NCBI GenBank assembly: GCA_014860225.1
Contig: JACZKE010000023.1
Coordinates: forward strand, 48,787-112,786
Reading direction: 5' to 3'
Source of the DNA: Desulfuromonadales bacterium
Lineage (GTDB): Bacteria; Desulfobacterota; Desulfuromonadia; Desulfuromonadales; BM103
DNA: 64,000 nucleotides
The notes under the pieces are model-generated. The model had not been told where the DNA came from. It saw only the letters and a program-made list of their open reading frames with translations, and ran no database searches. The position numbers and the translations under genes were made by a program. Positions 20,353 to 31,887 of the stretch are shown here, piece by piece; the stretch's first letter is position 1, and every line of letters starts with the position of its first letter.

Positions 20353-20682
20353 ATGGCCAGTGATAAAGTCGTCCAGGTAACGGATGATTCTTTTGAGAGT
20401 GAAGTTAACCAGTCCTCAGTACCCGTGCTAGTTGATTTTTGGGCATCGTGGTGTGCACCGTGCAAGGCGATCAGCCCGCTCGTCGATCAGTTGGCAGATG
20501 AGTTTGACGGTCAGGTCAAGATCTGCAAGTTGAATGTCGATGAGAACCCTGCTACTCCCGGACAGTTTGGCGTACGAGGCATCCCGACCCTGATCCTCTT
20601 CAAGGATGGCAAAGTGTTCGACCAGGTGGTCGGCGCAGTGCCAAAGAGCCAGTTGGAAGGATTGTTGAAGAAGGCGTTATAA
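20353..20682 (+). CDS. trxA: thioredoxin
   Basis: VDFWASWCAPCKAISPLVDQLA; start MASDKVVQVTD. Confidence 0.97.
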   Translation: MASDKVVQVTDDSFESEVNQSSVPVLVDFWASWCAPCKAISPLVDQLADEFDGQVKICKLNVDENPATPGQFGVRGIPTLILFKDGKVFDQVVGAVPKSQLEGLLKKAL

Positions 20683-20701
20683 TTAAGTTTTGTATTGTTG
20701 T

Positions 20702-20744
20702 GATAACAGAAAGGCCCGGCAATTTGCCGGGCCTTTCTGTTATC
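20702..20744. terminator. bidirectional intrinsic terminator
   Basis: Perfect inverted repeat gataacagaaaggcccggc / gccgggcctttctgttatc between convergent genes. Confidence 0.85.
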
Positions 20745-20830
20745 CGCTGGTTTTGCCTTGCAGGTTCTACCGAAGAGACCCGGGGTCAAGCACCTCAGTG
20801 TCCTGGGGCTTCAGGCTTTTGCGCCCACGG

Positions 20831-21349
20831 TTACGCACCGGTTGTCTCTTCCGCCTTGCGCAGGTGACGAAAAATCTCCCGGGCGGCCCTCTTATCGTTA
20901 TGATCGTGAACCGAACCGGCCAGTCGGGTGAGTTTCCCGCAGTCCACGTGCGGGTAGGTAGCGCGAACTTCTGTCAACGCCGCTTCGAATGTTGCCGTAG
21001 CGCAGAGTCGATCGCGCAGCTCTTCGAGATGATGGAAGGCCAGAGTTTCCTGGCGCTGGCTGACAGCATGCCCATCGAGAGCGATTTCGATAGCTTCCCG
21101 CTGATCGTCATTGCCGCGCAGTAAACCGGCCAGATGCTTGATCTGCCGCTTGCGCGAGCCGTGACCACGGGTACTGCGGGCCAATTCAATCTCTTTGGTC
21201 AACTCAGGACTCTTGGGTAACCTGGCGAGTTCCGCATCCGAAAGTTCTGCCAGGCGTTGGGCCAATTGCTCTACTGCCTTGGCACCACGCTTTTGGGCAC
21301 TGCGGCTGGGACCCTCGGTGGGGATTCCGGTTTCGTCTTTTCTCTGCAT
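20831..21349 (-). CDS. darP: ribosome biogenesis factor YjgA/DarP (DUF615)
   Basis: RSAQKRGAKAVEQLAQRLAELSDAELARLPKSPELTKEIELARSTRGHGSRKRQIKHLAGLLR. Confidence 0.85.
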   Translation of the reverse strand: MQRKDETGIPTEGPSRSAQKRGAKAVEQLAQRLAELSDAELARLPKSPELTKEIELARSTRGHGSRKRQIKHLAGLLRGNDDQREAIEIALDGHAVSQRQETLAFHHLEELRDRLCATATFEAALTEVRATYPHVDCGKLTRLAGSVHDHNDKRAAREIFRHLRKAEETTGA

Positions 21350-21798
21350 CAGAATTGCTTTCGGCTGTCGAGCATTATGGTTACAGGGCCATCATTGACC
21401 AGAGCCACCTGCATGTCGGCTCTGAAAACCCCGGTGGCGATGGTAAGCCCTCTACTGCGCAATGTATTAACATAGTCCTGGTAAAGGGCATCTGCAAGTT
21501 CAGGAGGGGCGGCATCGGTAAAGCCAGGTCGCCTTCCTTTGCGGCAGTCGCCGAGCAGAGTAAACTGGGAAACGACCAGGATGCTGCCGTGCATATCTTC
21601 GACGGAACAGTTCATCTTGCCGTTATCGTCTGCAAAAATTCGCAGTCCGGCAGTTTTGTCAGCGAGGTAGGCGGCATCCTGCGAGGTGTCTCCCTGCGCC
21701 ACGCCGAGCAGGACCATCAACCCCTGTCCAATGGCTGCGACGGTCTGTTCGGCAACGACCACAGAGGCCTGGCGGACGCGTTGAATGATGGCTCTCAC
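21349..21798 (-). CDS. dtd: D-aminoacyl-tRNA deacylase
   Basis: [61 protein letters not shown]. Confidence 0.97.
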   Translation of the reverse strand: MRAIIQRVRQASVVVAEQTVAAIGQGLMVLLGVAQGDTSQDAAYLADKTAGLRIFADDNGKMNCSVEDMHGSILVVSQFTLLGDCRKGRRPGFTDAAPPELADALYQDYVNTLRSRGLTIATGVFRADMQVALVNDGPVTIMLDSRKQF

Positions 21799-22652
21799 GA
21801 GGTTGTCTCCTCCGCCAATTCCCGCAGCAGCGTCAAGTTGATCACGTCCATTTCGTCTCGGTCGCCTTTGGGGGTTTCAAGGATCATGGGAATTTCTACG
21901 AAGCGCTGGTCCTGCATCAGGCAGGCAAAGCCGGTACGGCCAATGGTCCCCTCGCCGATGTGGGCATGACGGTCGACCTTGCTGCCGCACGGCTTCAAGC
22001 TATCGTTAAGATGAAAAACTTTGATCTGTTCCAGGCCAACCAGACGGTCGAATTCAGCCATAGTCTGTGCATACCCTTCCGCAGTGGAAAGGTCGTACCC
22101 GGCCGCATGGGCATGACACGTGTCGAGGCAGACCGCGCAGCGCTGCTTGTCAAAACCCTCCAGCAAAGCGGCCAGGTGGGAAAAGTCGCCGCCGAGATAG
22201 CTGCCCTGGCCGGCGGTGTTTTCCAGCAGCAGACGCACCTGCTGAGGAGACTCCTGGAAAACTTCGCGCAGGGCTGTGCGGATTCGTTCCAGACCAATTG
22301 CTATACCGGTTCCCAGGTGTGCTCCGGGATGCATGACCAGATCTGTGACGCCAAGCTGTGCACAGCGGCAGAGCTCGTCGCGCAGGGCGTTTTTCGACTT
22401 TTCCCAGACGTCGCTTTTCGGTGATGCCAGGTTGATCAGGTAGGCGTCGTGAGCCACAACCGGGCCGATCCCACTCTCATGCCAAGCCTGACGAAAAGCC
22501 GTGGCCTCTCTATCGGAAATCGGCTTGACGTGCCAGCGATTGGCATTTTTTGTAAAGATTTGCAGTGCCGTGCAGCCGCTCTCAATAGCCCTTGCAAAGG
22601 CTTTTTCCAGACCTCCGGCAACAGAGACATGTGCACCCAGAAGGTGTTTCAT
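21795..22652 (-). CDS. nfo: endonuclease IV
   Basis: [37 protein letters not shown]. Confidence 0.95.
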   Translation of the reverse strand: MKHLLGAHVSVAGGLEKAFARAIESGCTALQIFTKNANRWHVKPISDREATAFRQAWHESGIGPVVAHDAYLINLASPKSDVWEKSKNALRDELCRCAQLGVTDLVMHPGAHLGTGIAIGLERIRTALREVFQESPQQVRLLLENTAGQGSYLGGDFSHLAALLEGFDKQRCAVCLDTCHAHAAGYDLSTAEGYAQTMAEFDRLVGLEQIKVFHLNDSLKPCGSKVDRHAHIGEGTIGRTGFACLMQDQRFVEIPMILETPKGDRDEMDVINLTLLRELAEETTS

Positions 22653-23287
22653 GAAACCTTTTCCCAAAAGCGCAAGCCGGCATGCATCTGCCGGGCATTA
22701 TCGAGGTGCACATCGACAAAATCGGGCGTGTGACCGTCTCCGATCAGGATCGTGCCCATGCCGAGCTTTTTGGCAGTGTGCAGGTTGTCGCGCGAATCCT
22801 CGATCATTACGCAGCGTTCAGGCGATGTGCCCAACTCGGCAAGCACCGCATGATACGGTTCCGGATAAGGCTTCGGCTGGTAGGCGGCGATGCGGATGTC
22901 GTAGACTCTCTCGAACATGTCCTCGATGCCAAGGGCCGCAAGGACTCGGTCGGCATGACAGAGTGAGCCGTTGGTAAAGACGGCCTTACGCTGCGGCAGA
23001 CCGGCCAAGACCTCGCGTAGAGCCAGGTCGGGAGCGAGCAGGGAGGCGACGTCGACGTCGTGGACGTACAGCAGATAGTCCTCCGGGTCGATGCCGTGAT
23101 GGCGGATCAGCCCTTGCAGGGTAACGCCGTACAGCCGCCAGTATTCGCGTCGTAATGCATCGACCTCAGGTAGCGGGATGCCGACAATCTCGGTCATGTA
23201 GCGATTGATGCGGACATCGATAAGGCTGAAAAGTTGCTTTTCTGCTGGATAAAGGGTGTTGTCGAGATCAAATATCAGAACATCCAT
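22649..23287 (-). CDS. HAD hydrolase (pyrimidine 5'-nucleotidase type)
   Basis: LIFDLDNTLYPAEKQLFSLID; KAVFTNGS; MIEDSRDNLHTAKKLGMGTILIG. Confidence 0.9.
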   Translation of the reverse strand: MDVLIFDLDNTLYPAEKQLFSLIDVRINRYMTEIVGIPLPEVDALRREYWRLYGVTLQGLIRHHGIDPEDYLLYVHDVDVASLLAPDLALREVLAGLPQRKAVFTNGSLCHADRVLAALGIEDMFERVYDIRIAAYQPKPYPEPYHAVLAELGTSPERCVMIEDSRDNLHTAKKLGMGTILIGDGHTPDFVDVHLDNARQMHAGLRFWEKVS

Positions 23288-23475
23288 AATTTTGTTAACT
23301 ACAGAGATCACGGAGAACGCAGAGAAAGGCAGGTATCGGGAAAGAAACAATCATGAATTCGGCAACTACGTTTGCCTGGATACCATAAGTTCCTGTTGCT
23401 TTAACAATGTCCTTGTCTCCACATTTATCTGAGACCTTTTCTCTGCTTATCCGTGTCCTGCGGTAAAAGCCTTTC

Positions 23476-24315
<840 letters not shown>

Positions 24316-24427
24316 AGTTGCCCTCACCTTGGTTGTGCAATTCTGATATTATAGGCGTAAAGGTTTTCCACCACAACCACCCATTGCTGATCTGCTATGC
24401 TATGCTTTATTATTAAACCCGGATCAG

Positions 24428-24513
24428 GGGGGCGTCGGATGCTCCACGGGTTGGTTGCAAATCCGGCTGTTTGTCCCATGTTTCAGTTGCCCTTCGGCCC
24501 GTAAGTCCGAAGC
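24428..24513. repeat. degraded/internally deleted copy of the MITE-like element at 57911
   Basis: GTCGGATGCTCCACGGGTTGGTTGCAAATCCGGCTGTTTGTCCCATGTTTCAG aligns without gaps to 57919 onward; right part CTTCGGCCCGTAAGTCCGA matches the other end. Confidence 0.7.
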
Positions 24514-24530
24514 CCTTCAAGGAGGAATCA

Positions 24531-24926
24531 ATGCCTCATCTTCAGTTTGAACTTAACTTTACTCCGGAGCACGATGAGAAAGTCGCTTTTGCCGATGCAA
24601 TTCGTGATCATTTTGCAACGATCATGAGCACCGGTACAGATCATATAGGCATCACCTACCGCTGCTACCAGCATGGTGACCTGGTTTTTGGCCGCGCCGG
24701 TAACGATGGACAGATCGCATTTCTAAATGCCGATATCCGTTTGGGACGTACCGCTGACCAGAAGCGCCGCCTGGCGTTGGCAATCATGAATGAGATCAGT
24801 GTACGATGGGGACTGCCAAAGGAACACATCTATATTGTCTATACCGAGCATGACGGACCGGACTTCCAGTTAAGTGACCGGGTGTTGCCGTCGTGGCAGA
24901 CCGGGGAAGATCCACTGAATGACTAG
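24531..24926 (+). CDS. tautomerase-superfamily-like protein
   Basis: MPHLQFELNFTPEHDEKVAFADAIRDHF...; RLALAIMNEISVRWGLPKEHIYIVYTEHDG; RBS aaggagg. Confidence 0.6.
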   Translation: MPHLQFELNFTPEHDEKVAFADAIRDHFATIMSTGTDHIGITYRCYQHGDLVFGRAGNDGQIAFLNADIRLGRTADQKRRLALAIMNEISVRWGLPKEHIYIVYTEHDGPDFQLSDRVLPSWQTGEDPLND

Positions 24927-25125
24927 CTGTTTGTGGTTTTAGCAACTTGGCGAGCTTCGCAATCTTGATGGTAAGATCCGGACGAATAGTGACAAGACAA
25001 TCTGTGTCGTCCAGGCAGACGCTTAAACCCTGGCAAGGCTTGCCACGAAAAGGTCGCGGAGCGATAATGAAGAAGATTCCCTTCTGCGGGAAGTACCCGT
25101 ACTTGATGAGTCAAGGAGATACTGT

Positions 25126-25350
25126 ATGGCGTTCAATCTGAAAACCCGTATCTGGCAGACCGGTGCTCTTGACTGGTGGGCCATGCTTGATAATGAGGAT
25201 GTCTATCTCGGTAGTCGAGAATTCCCCCTGCCTCCGGAAGAGGGGGACGAGTGGCATGTCAAGAAAACCGGTGATCTGTTCAAGATCTTTGATGGCGAAA
25301 TCCACAAGGTCGGCAATAAGCCTTTTCCGGTTGAGCCGTGGCTGTCATGA
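25126..25350 (+). CDS. hypothetical protein
   Basis: 74 aa, overlaps next start by ATGA. Confidence 0.7.
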   Translation: MAFNLKTRIWQTGALDWWAMLDNEDVYLGSREFPLPPEEGDEWHVKKTGDLFKIFDGEIHKVGNKPFPVEPWLS

Positions 25351-25961
25351 TTCCGGAAATCGTCCAGATTCCGGTCGCCGGTGCCGATAATTTTTCCTAT
25401 CTGGTGATCTGTCCGCAGACCGGCAAGGCTCTCGGTATCGATCCCGGCATGTCTCCGGAGAGCATGTTGAGTGTCATTCGCAGTCGCGACTTGACACTGG
25501 TGATCCTGGCCAACACGCATGGCCATCGTGACCATATCGCCGGCAATGACGAAATTCTCAAGGCGACCGGAGCGAAGCTGGCGGCGAATACGCTTGATGT
25601 GCCGAGGGTGGATATCGCGCTGAACGAAGGGAGCCAGCTGCAGATAGGGGAAATCATGGTCAATGTCCTGCATACACCGGGACATACGCCAGGCTCTCTG
25701 GTGTTTAATCCGCCGGGAGCGTTGATCTCCGGCGACACTCTTTTTGTAACTCGCTGCGGGCGGGCTGACTTTCCCGGCAGTGATCCGGCCGCTCTTTACC
25801 ACAGCCTGTTGCGTCTGGCTGCCTTCCCACCTGAGACGAAAGTCTTCCCGGGCCATGACTATGGACCCAAGCCTCAGTCCACAATTGCTTTTGAACGGGA
25901 GCACAACGAGTATATGAAGTGCCCGGATCTTGAAAGTTTTCTCAAGCTCCGCATGGGCTGA
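25347..25961 (+). CDS. MBL-fold metallohydrolase (glyoxalase II-like)
   Basis: THGHRDHIAGN, HTPGHTPGS, SGDTLF, FPGHDYGP. Confidence 0.95.
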   Translation: MIPEIVQIPVAGADNFSYLVICPQTGKALGIDPGMSPESMLSVIRSRDLTLVILANTHGHRDHIAGNDEILKATGAKLAANTLDVPRVDIALNEGSQLQIGEIMVNVLHTPGHTPGSLVFNPPGALISGDTLFVTRCGRADFPGSDPAALYHSLLRLAAFPPETKVFPGHDYGPKPQSTIAFEREHNEYMKCPDLESFLKLRMG

Positions 25962-26041
25962 GAGCGCGGAGGAGCGATTAGTAACTAATCATTTTCCATC
26001 CTGAAACTCCGGATGGCACGATCGCAGTTTCCGGACGAAAA

Positions 26042-27508
26042 CTAATTGCTCTTGACTTGAGCGGGCTCCCATCCACCTCCAAACGCTTTGTAAAGTCGTA
26101 TCAGGTTGGCTGTCATTGCACCGTTACTCTGGGCCAGATCATCCCGCAAGAGGAGGAGCGCTCTTTGGGCGTCAAGCACGTTGTTGAAATTTACCAGACC
26201 TGCCTGGTATTGATCATTCGCCAGTAGTTCTGCACGTTCGGCCGCAATTGAGGCCCTGGCAACCGATTCGCGCCTGAGCTGTTCTTTTGCGTAGGCGACC
26301 AGGGCATTTTCAACCTCTTCCTGAGCGCGGAGCAGGGTGGATTCGTAGTGGATCAACGCTTGTTCCTGGCGAGCATTTTGTACCTGGATGTTCTCGCGGA
26401 TGGCTCCGCCGTCAAAGACCCTCCACTGAGCACTCGGACCAAAGCCCCAGATCCGACTGGATGATTGGAACAGCTCTCCTGCGGAGATCGATTCAAGACC
26501 GAGAGTGCCGAACAGGTGGAACCTGGGATAAAGGTCAGCTGTCGCCATGCCGATGCGTGCTGTCTGAGCTGCAAGGTTCCGTTCAGCATAGCGAACGTCT
26601 GGCCGATGACGTAAAGTTTCAGCCGGGATACCAACCATGACAGCTGCTGGAAGCCCAGGAATCTGCGCACTTTCGGCAAGCTCCTCGTGCAGGCTGCCGG
26701 GAAATTCTCCCAGCAACACCGCCAGACGATTCTTTGCGGCTTCCAGCCCGGTTTCAAGGGAAGGGACTCTGGACCTGGCGGTTTCCAGGAGGCGTAAAGA
26801 CTCTTGTGCTGACAGCTCTGAAACAAGTCCGGCGTTGTAACGTGAAAAATTTATTTCATATGTCTCCTGCAGTGTGTCGATGTTCGCTTCAGCCGCCTCC
26901 AGGCGGGCCTGGTAGGTACGCACCTCCACATAGTTCAGAGCCACTTCGGCAAGCAGGCTGACCAGAACGCCATGCAGGTTCTCCTGCGTTGCTTCAAGGT
27001 TCGCCTCGGCGGCTTCCACCGAGCGCCGCACCCCGCCGAAAATATCCACTTCCCAGGCAGCATCAAAACCAGCCGCATACCGGTCTGTTTCATCTCCGGT
27101 TCCGCCGGTTTCACCGCTGCCCGACCTGCTGACAACGGCAATTGCATCCAGGGTCGGAAAAAATCCGGCATGACTGATTCCCCGCATGGCCCTGGCTTCG
27201 CTAATCCTTGCCCGGGCATCTTTCAGCCCCAGGTTTCCCTTAATGGCACGCTCTTCAAGATTGGAGAGTTGCGGGTCTTGCAGCACCTTCCACCAGTGAG
27301 CCAGTGTTTCCGGATTCGACGGGCCTTTCGTGAGACCTCCCTGTAACTCACTGTGCCATGCCTCAGGTGCAGCAAGTTCCACAGGTTGGTAATCGGGGCC
27401 TACCGTCATACAGCCGGTTAACGCCAGACCGACGGCAAGCAGTAGAAATACCGAACGAAGGCTGCTGTCACGTCGCAGCATGAGGTCACGGTTGATGGCT
27501 TTAGTCAT
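26042..27508 (-). CDS. RND efflux outer membrane factor (NodT/OprM family lipoprotein)
   Basis: ALTGCMTVGPDYQPVELAAPEAW lipobox and OMF repeats. Confidence 0.95.
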   Translation of the reverse strand: MTKAINRDLMLRRDSSLRSVFLLLAVGLALTGCMTVGPDYQPVELAAPEAWHSELQGGLTKGPSNPETLAHWWKVLQDPQLSNLEERAIKGNLGLKDARARISEARAMRGISHAGFFPTLDAIAVVSRSGSGETGGTGDETDRYAAGFDAAWEVDIFGGVRRSVEAAEANLEATQENLHGVLVSLLAEVALNYVEVRTYQARLEAAEANIDTLQETYEINFSRYNAGLVSELSAQESLRLLETARSRVPSLETGLEAAKNRLAVLLGEFPGSLHEELAESAQIPGLPAAVMVGIPAETLRHRPDVRYAERNLAAQTARIGMATADLYPRFHLFGTLGLESISAGELFQSSSRIWGFGPSAQWRVFDGGAIRENIQVQNARQEQALIHYESTLLRAQEEVENALVAYAKEQLRRESVARASIAAERAELLANDQYQAGLVNFNNVLDAQRALLLLRDDLAQSNGAMTANLIRLYKAFGGGWEPAQVKSN

Positions 27509-27529
27509 TATCGCGCCTTGCAGATTTCT

Positions 27530-30500
27530 TCAGTCAATAGCAGCATAGTTTTTCCTTCTCTGTCTCCGGGCGCGCCAGGCGCTGCCTTTTTCGCGAATCG
27601 ATTGAAAGGTATGATAGAGCACCGGGATCAGGAATATCCCGAACACGGTCGTGCTCAACATGCCGCTGAAAACGGTCATGCCGATTGCCTGACGACTTCC
27701 TGCTCCGGCGCCGGTAGCGAACACCATGGGTACCAGCCCGAAAATAAAGGTGAATGAGGTCATCAGGACCGGCCGGAAACGAATCCGTCCTCCGTCGACG
27801 GCTGCTTCGGCAATGGAAAGTCCATCTTGTCTGCGCGACTGGGCAAATTCCACGATAAGAATGGCATTTTTGCTCGCCAGGCCGACCAGCAGCACCAGAC
27901 CGATCTGGGCATAAATGCTGAGACTGAAGTCCATCAGCCAGAGACCGGCCAGTGCTCCCAGAGTGGCGACCGGAACCGAGATGATGATGGACAAAGGGAT
28001 GTTCCAGCTTTCGTATTGTCCGACGAGGAAGAGATAGGCGAACAGCAAAGCGAGCGCAAACAGGATGGTTACCTGGCCGCTACTTTTCCTTTCCTGATAA
28101 GACATGCCGGACCAGTCATAAGTGTAGCCTTCGGGAAGCGTTTTGTCGGCAACCTCCTGCAGTGCAGACATGGCTTCTCCGGAGCTGTAGCCTGAAGCGG
28201 CACCGCCGTTAATGGTGATACTGGTCAACTGATTATAGCGATCAACAGTCTGGGGCCCGAGCAGCGTGGAGAGGCTTGCCAGGCTGCTCATTGGCACCAT
28301 GCCTCCTTCACTGTTGCGAACGTATAGGCGATCTATATCGCTAATCGAGTCACGGTAAACTGCATCTGCCTGCACCTTGACCTGATAGCCCCGGTCATTC
28401 AGGTTGAAGTCGTTGACATAACGTCCGCCAAGCTGGGTTTGCAGGGTAGAGAATATCGTGCTGATCGGCACTTTAAGCGTCTCGATCCGGTTCCGGTCGA
28501 TATCCAGAGAAAGTTGAGGTGTATTGGCAGTATATGTGGTGAAAACCCGGCTCAAGGCTGGATCCTGGTTTGCGGCAACCACCAGCGCTCGAGCTGCGGC
28601 TGCAAACTCCCGGGGAGATTTGTCCCCCGTGGCCTGTAAGCGGAAATCGAATCCGCCGGTTCGTCCCAATCCTCTTATAGGTGGAGGTGCAAAGGCGAGG
28701 ATGTTGGCTGAAGAGATCGCCGCCAGTTTCTCCTGGGTATCTCTTAAGATGGCCTCCACATGCAGCTCGGCGCTGTTCCGTTCATCCCATGGTGCCAGGA
28801 TCACCAGGCCGAAGGCGACATTGTCGGCCCGACCGCTGAGCAGGCTGAATCCACTGACACCGAGGACACTGTTGACACCCTTGATGCTTCTGAGTTCTTT
28901 GGTGACCCGCTGCAGGACTTCATCTGTGCGAACTCGCGCCGCGGCCTCAGGCAATTGAATATTCAGGTAGATCAAGCCCTGATCTTCCTGCGGCAGGAAA
29001 CTGGTCGGACGGTTATGAAACATATAATAACTTGCGCCGAAAACCAGCAGAACCGCCAGCAGGGCTACAAACTTCCAACGAATTAACCAGGCGGACCCGA
29101 CCACATAGCCTTTGCGTGAAAAGGACAGTGCTTTATTGAACCAGGCCAGCGGGCCAGAATGGATGATCGTGGGTTTTTTCAGCAAAACGGCACAGAGGGC
29201 CGGGCTGAGCGTCAATGCGCTGATAGCCGAGATCACTACCGCTGTGCAGATTGTGACGGCAAATTGCTTATAGAGTTGCCCGGTAATCCCGGGGAGAAAG
29301 GCGACCGGGATAAAAACCGCCAGCAGAACCAGAGTGGTGGCGATAATCGGGCCGGTGACCTGACTCATGGCCTTGATTGCCGCCTCTCTCGGATTGAGTT
29401 TCTCTTCATTCATAACCCGGTAGACATTTTCCACCACCACAATAGCATCGTCAACCACCAGGCCGATTGACATGATCAGGGCAAACAGAGAGATGGTGTT
29501 GGCGTTATAGCCGAGCGCCAGCAGCACGGCAAAGGTGCCGATCAATGAAACGGGGATCGTCACTGTAGGCACCAGGGTTGACCGCCAATCCTGAAGAAAG
29601 ACGAAAGTTACTCCGACTACCAGCAGAAAGGTCAAAAACAGCGTAAATACCATCTCATGGATGGCTGCTGCAATATACCTGGTCGAGTCATAGATGACCT
29701 GGTATTCCACACCGGCCGGTTGCCGTTTTGCCAGTAGCTCCAGTTCCGCCAAGAGATTCTGCATCGTCTCGAGGGCGTTGGCATCAGAAGAGCCGTAAAC
29801 AGCAAGGGTCACTGCCGGCCCGCCGTCGAGGATCGAAGTGGTGCTATAGGACTCCGCCCCAAGTTCCACCCTGGCAATATCACGCACACGAACCAGACCA
29901 CCCTGAGTATTGGAGCGGACGATGATGTCTTTGAACTCCTCGACATCTTTGAGGCGGCCTTTCGCGCGCAGAGTGTATTGAAGCTGTTGGCCTGTGTTGA
30001 CCGGTTCGGAACCGATAGTGCCGACAGCAGCCTGAATATTCTGTTGATGAATTGCGGTGATCAGGTCGTCCTCTGTAAGTCCCAGAGCGGTCATGCGCTG
30101 CGGGTCCATCCAGATGCGCATGCTGTAGACTAGCTCACCGAAAATAAAGACATCGCTGACGCCATCAAGGCGCACCACCGCATCCTTGATGGTGCTGCTG
30201 ACATAGTTGCTTAAAAAAAGTTTATCCCGCGTTTCCTGGGGAGAATAGAAACTGATCGCCCCGAGCATGTCGGAAGAGCCTTTACGGACGGTGACGCCTT
30301 GTGCGACGACTTCTCTCGGTAGCTTGGCAAGTGCAGCCTGGACCCGGTTCTGCAGGTTAACCTGTGCGATATCAGAGTCAGTGCCGACCTCAAAAGTGAC
30401 ATCCAGGCTGTAATTGCCGCTATTGGACGACGACGAGGACATGTAGAGCATGTTCTCGACGCCATTGACTTCCGCTTCAATCGTCGTCGCCACGCTGTTT

Positions 30501-30676
30501 GCAAGCACCTGCGCATTCGCTCCGGGGTAGGATGCGTTGACCCGAAGGGTCGGAGGAGTGATCTTCGGATACTGAGCGACAGGGATATTCAGCATGGCGA
30601 TCAGCCCGGCCAGAGTGATAAAGATTGCCAGAACCACTGCCAGGCGAGGGCGATCAATGAAAATTCGTGAGATCAT
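27530..30676 (-). CDS. RND efflux inner-membrane pump (AcrB/HAE1 family)
   Basis: MISRIFIDRPRLAVVLAIFITLAGL; VGLVVDDAIVVVENV; 1048 aa. Confidence 0.97.
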   Translation of the reverse strand: MISRIFIDRPRLAVVLAIFITLAGLIAMLNIPVAQYPKITPPTLRVNASYPGANAQVLANSVATTIEAEVNGVENMLYMSSSSSNSGNYSLDVTFEVGTDSDIAQVNLQNRVQAALAKLPREVVAQGVTVRKGSSDMLGAISFYSPQETRDKLFLSNYVSSTIKDAVVRLDGVSDVFIFGELVYSMRIWMDPQRMTALGLTEDDLITAIHQQNIQAAVGTIGSEPVNTGQQLQYTLRAKGRLKDVEEFKDIIVRSNTQGGLVRVRDIARVELGAESYSTTSILDGGPAVTLAVYGSSDANALETMQNLLAELELLAKRQPAGVEYQVIYDSTRYIAAAIHEMVFTLFLTFLLVVGVTFVFLQDWRSTLVPTVTIPVSLIGTFAVLLALGYNANTISLFALIMSIGLVVDDAIVVVENVYRVMNEEKLNPREAAIKAMSQVTGPIIATTLVLLAVFIPVAFLPGITGQLYKQFAVTICTAVVISAISALTLSPALCAVLLKKPTIIHSGPLAWFNKALSFSRKGYVVGSAWLIRWKFVALLAVLLVFGASYYMFHNRPTSFLPQEDQGLIYLNIQLPEAAARVRTDEVLQRVTKELRSIKGVNSVLGVSGFSLLSGRADNVAFGLVILAPWDERNSAELHVEAILRDTQEKLAAISSANILAFAPPPIRGLGRTGGFDFRLQATGDKSPREFAAAARALVVAANQDPALSRVFTTYTANTPQLSLDIDRNRIETLKVPISTIFSTLQTQLGGRYVNDFNLNDRGYQVKVQADAVYRDSISDIDRLYVRNSEGGMVPMSSLASLSTLLGPQTVDRYNQLTSITINGGAASGYSSGEAMSALQEVADKTLPEGYTYDWSGMSYQERKSSGQVTILFALALLFAYLFLVGQYESWNIPLSIIISVPVATLGALAGLWLMDFSLSIYAQIGLVLLVGLASKNAILIVEFAQSRRQDGLSIAEAAVDGGRIRFRPVLMTSFTFIFGLVPMVFATGAGAGSRQAIGMTVFSGMLSTTVFGIFLIPVLYHTFQSIREKGSAWRARRQRRKNYAAID

Positions 30677-31887
30677 TAATCAGTTCCTTTGCGATCGCCC
30701 TCGATCATGGTTTTGACCGTTTGTCCGGGACTGACTTTTTGCAAACCTTGCACAATAACCATTTCCCCCGATGCCAAGCCTGACTCAATCGCCCAAAGGG
30801 CGCCGCTTGTAGCCCCGGTGCTGATGCGACGCTGTTCCACCTGGTTCTGTGCGTTCACCACAAGCACGTAACGGCCGTCACGGTCTTCGAGGACCGCTGA
30901 TTGCGGTATCACTGGCGTCAGCTTGTCCTGTCCCCGGCTGACCAGTACAGTAACGTACTGCCCCGGCAGCAGCAGACCCTCGGGGTTGTCAAAGACGAGT
31001 CGTATGTTGATAGTGCCAGTACTTGAATCCACCAGATTATCAACAAAGTCTACACGTCCGGAAAGATTGAGAGTTTCTCCTCCGGGAAGTCTTATTTGTA
31101 CGCGCAGCAGGTTCTTCTCCTTACCGGAAGCGGAATCTGCAAGCGCCATCTTGACCGCTACGAGATCATTTTCGCTGACAGCGTACCGGACTCGAATTGG
31201 ATCAAGTTGAACAATTCTGGCCAAAGGGCCCGAAGTGGGCCCACAAAGATTCCCCCGGGTGAGTGCGGTTGCCCCGATGCGGCCATTGATCGGCGCCGAA
31301 ATTCGGGTGTAACCAAGATCGAGTTCAACAAGTTCAAGTGCCGCCCGAGCCTCCTCAAGTTCTGCCCTGGATTCTAATTCGCTGGCTTCGGCAGACTCTA
31401 TATCGGTGGCTGACACACCGCCGGTACGGACGTTCTGGAGACGTTCCTGATAATTGCGGGCCTGGTTGAGCGTTGCCTGTGCTTTGGCCACACGCGCCTT
31501 GGCAGCGGCGACCCTTGCCTGGTAAGGCGCTTTTTCTATAACGTAGAGGATATCCCCGGCGCGGACCTTGCCCCCTTCCTTGAAATTGACCTGTTCCAGA
31601 AAACCTGTGACCCGTGCTTGCAGTTCAACCGTCTGGATTGCTTCCACATGGCCTACATATTCCTTGGGCGGATTTACATCCTGCTCGGCAACGATGACAA
31701 CTGTGACCAACGGTGCAGGGGCTTCTTCTTTTGCCGGAGCCGCGGTGGCCTCCATGGTCAGGGTTAACAAGAACATCAGAGTGAACAGCAAAACGAAACC
31801 ACTCTTGATTGCGTCTGCTTTAGCCTGTCTGGCATTGTTTGCGAACGCTTCTGTTCGGGACGCTATTGTCCTGGTTCCTCGTTTCAT
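30676..31887 (-). CDS. RND periplasmic adaptor (AcrA family)
   Basis: VELQARVTGFLEQVNFKEGGKVRAGDILYVIE, coiled-coil hairpin, adjacent to pump. Confidence 0.95.
   Translation of the reverse strand: MKRGTRTIASRTEAFANNARQAKADAIKSGFVLLFTLMFLLTLTMEATAAPAKEEAPAPLVTVVIVAEQDVNPPKEYVGHVEAIQTVELQARVTGFLEQVNFKEGGKVRAGDILYVIEKAPYQARVAAAKARVAKAQATLNQARNYQERLQNVRTGGVSATDIESAEASELESRAELEEARAALELVELDLGYTRISAPINGRIGATALTRGNLCGPTSGPLARIVQLDPIRVRYAVSENDLVAVKMALADSASGKEKNLLRVQIRLPGGETLNLSGRVDFVDNLVDSSTGTINIRLVFDNPEGLLLPGQYVTVLVSRGQDKLTPVIPQSAVLEDRDGRYVLVVNAQNQVEQRRISTGATSGALWAIESGLASGEMVIVQGLQKVSPGQTVKTMIEGDRKGTD

Noticed and set aside
24927-25125. 200-nt intergenic stretch after the tautomerase-like gene
   Set aside because: Searched for RNA or repeat structure; no convincing hairpin, repeat or ORF with homology by eye.
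25976-25990. Palindrome GATTAGTAACTAATC between MBL hydrolase and RND outer membrane genes
   Set aside because: Lies between convergent genes with no promoter context; could be chance.
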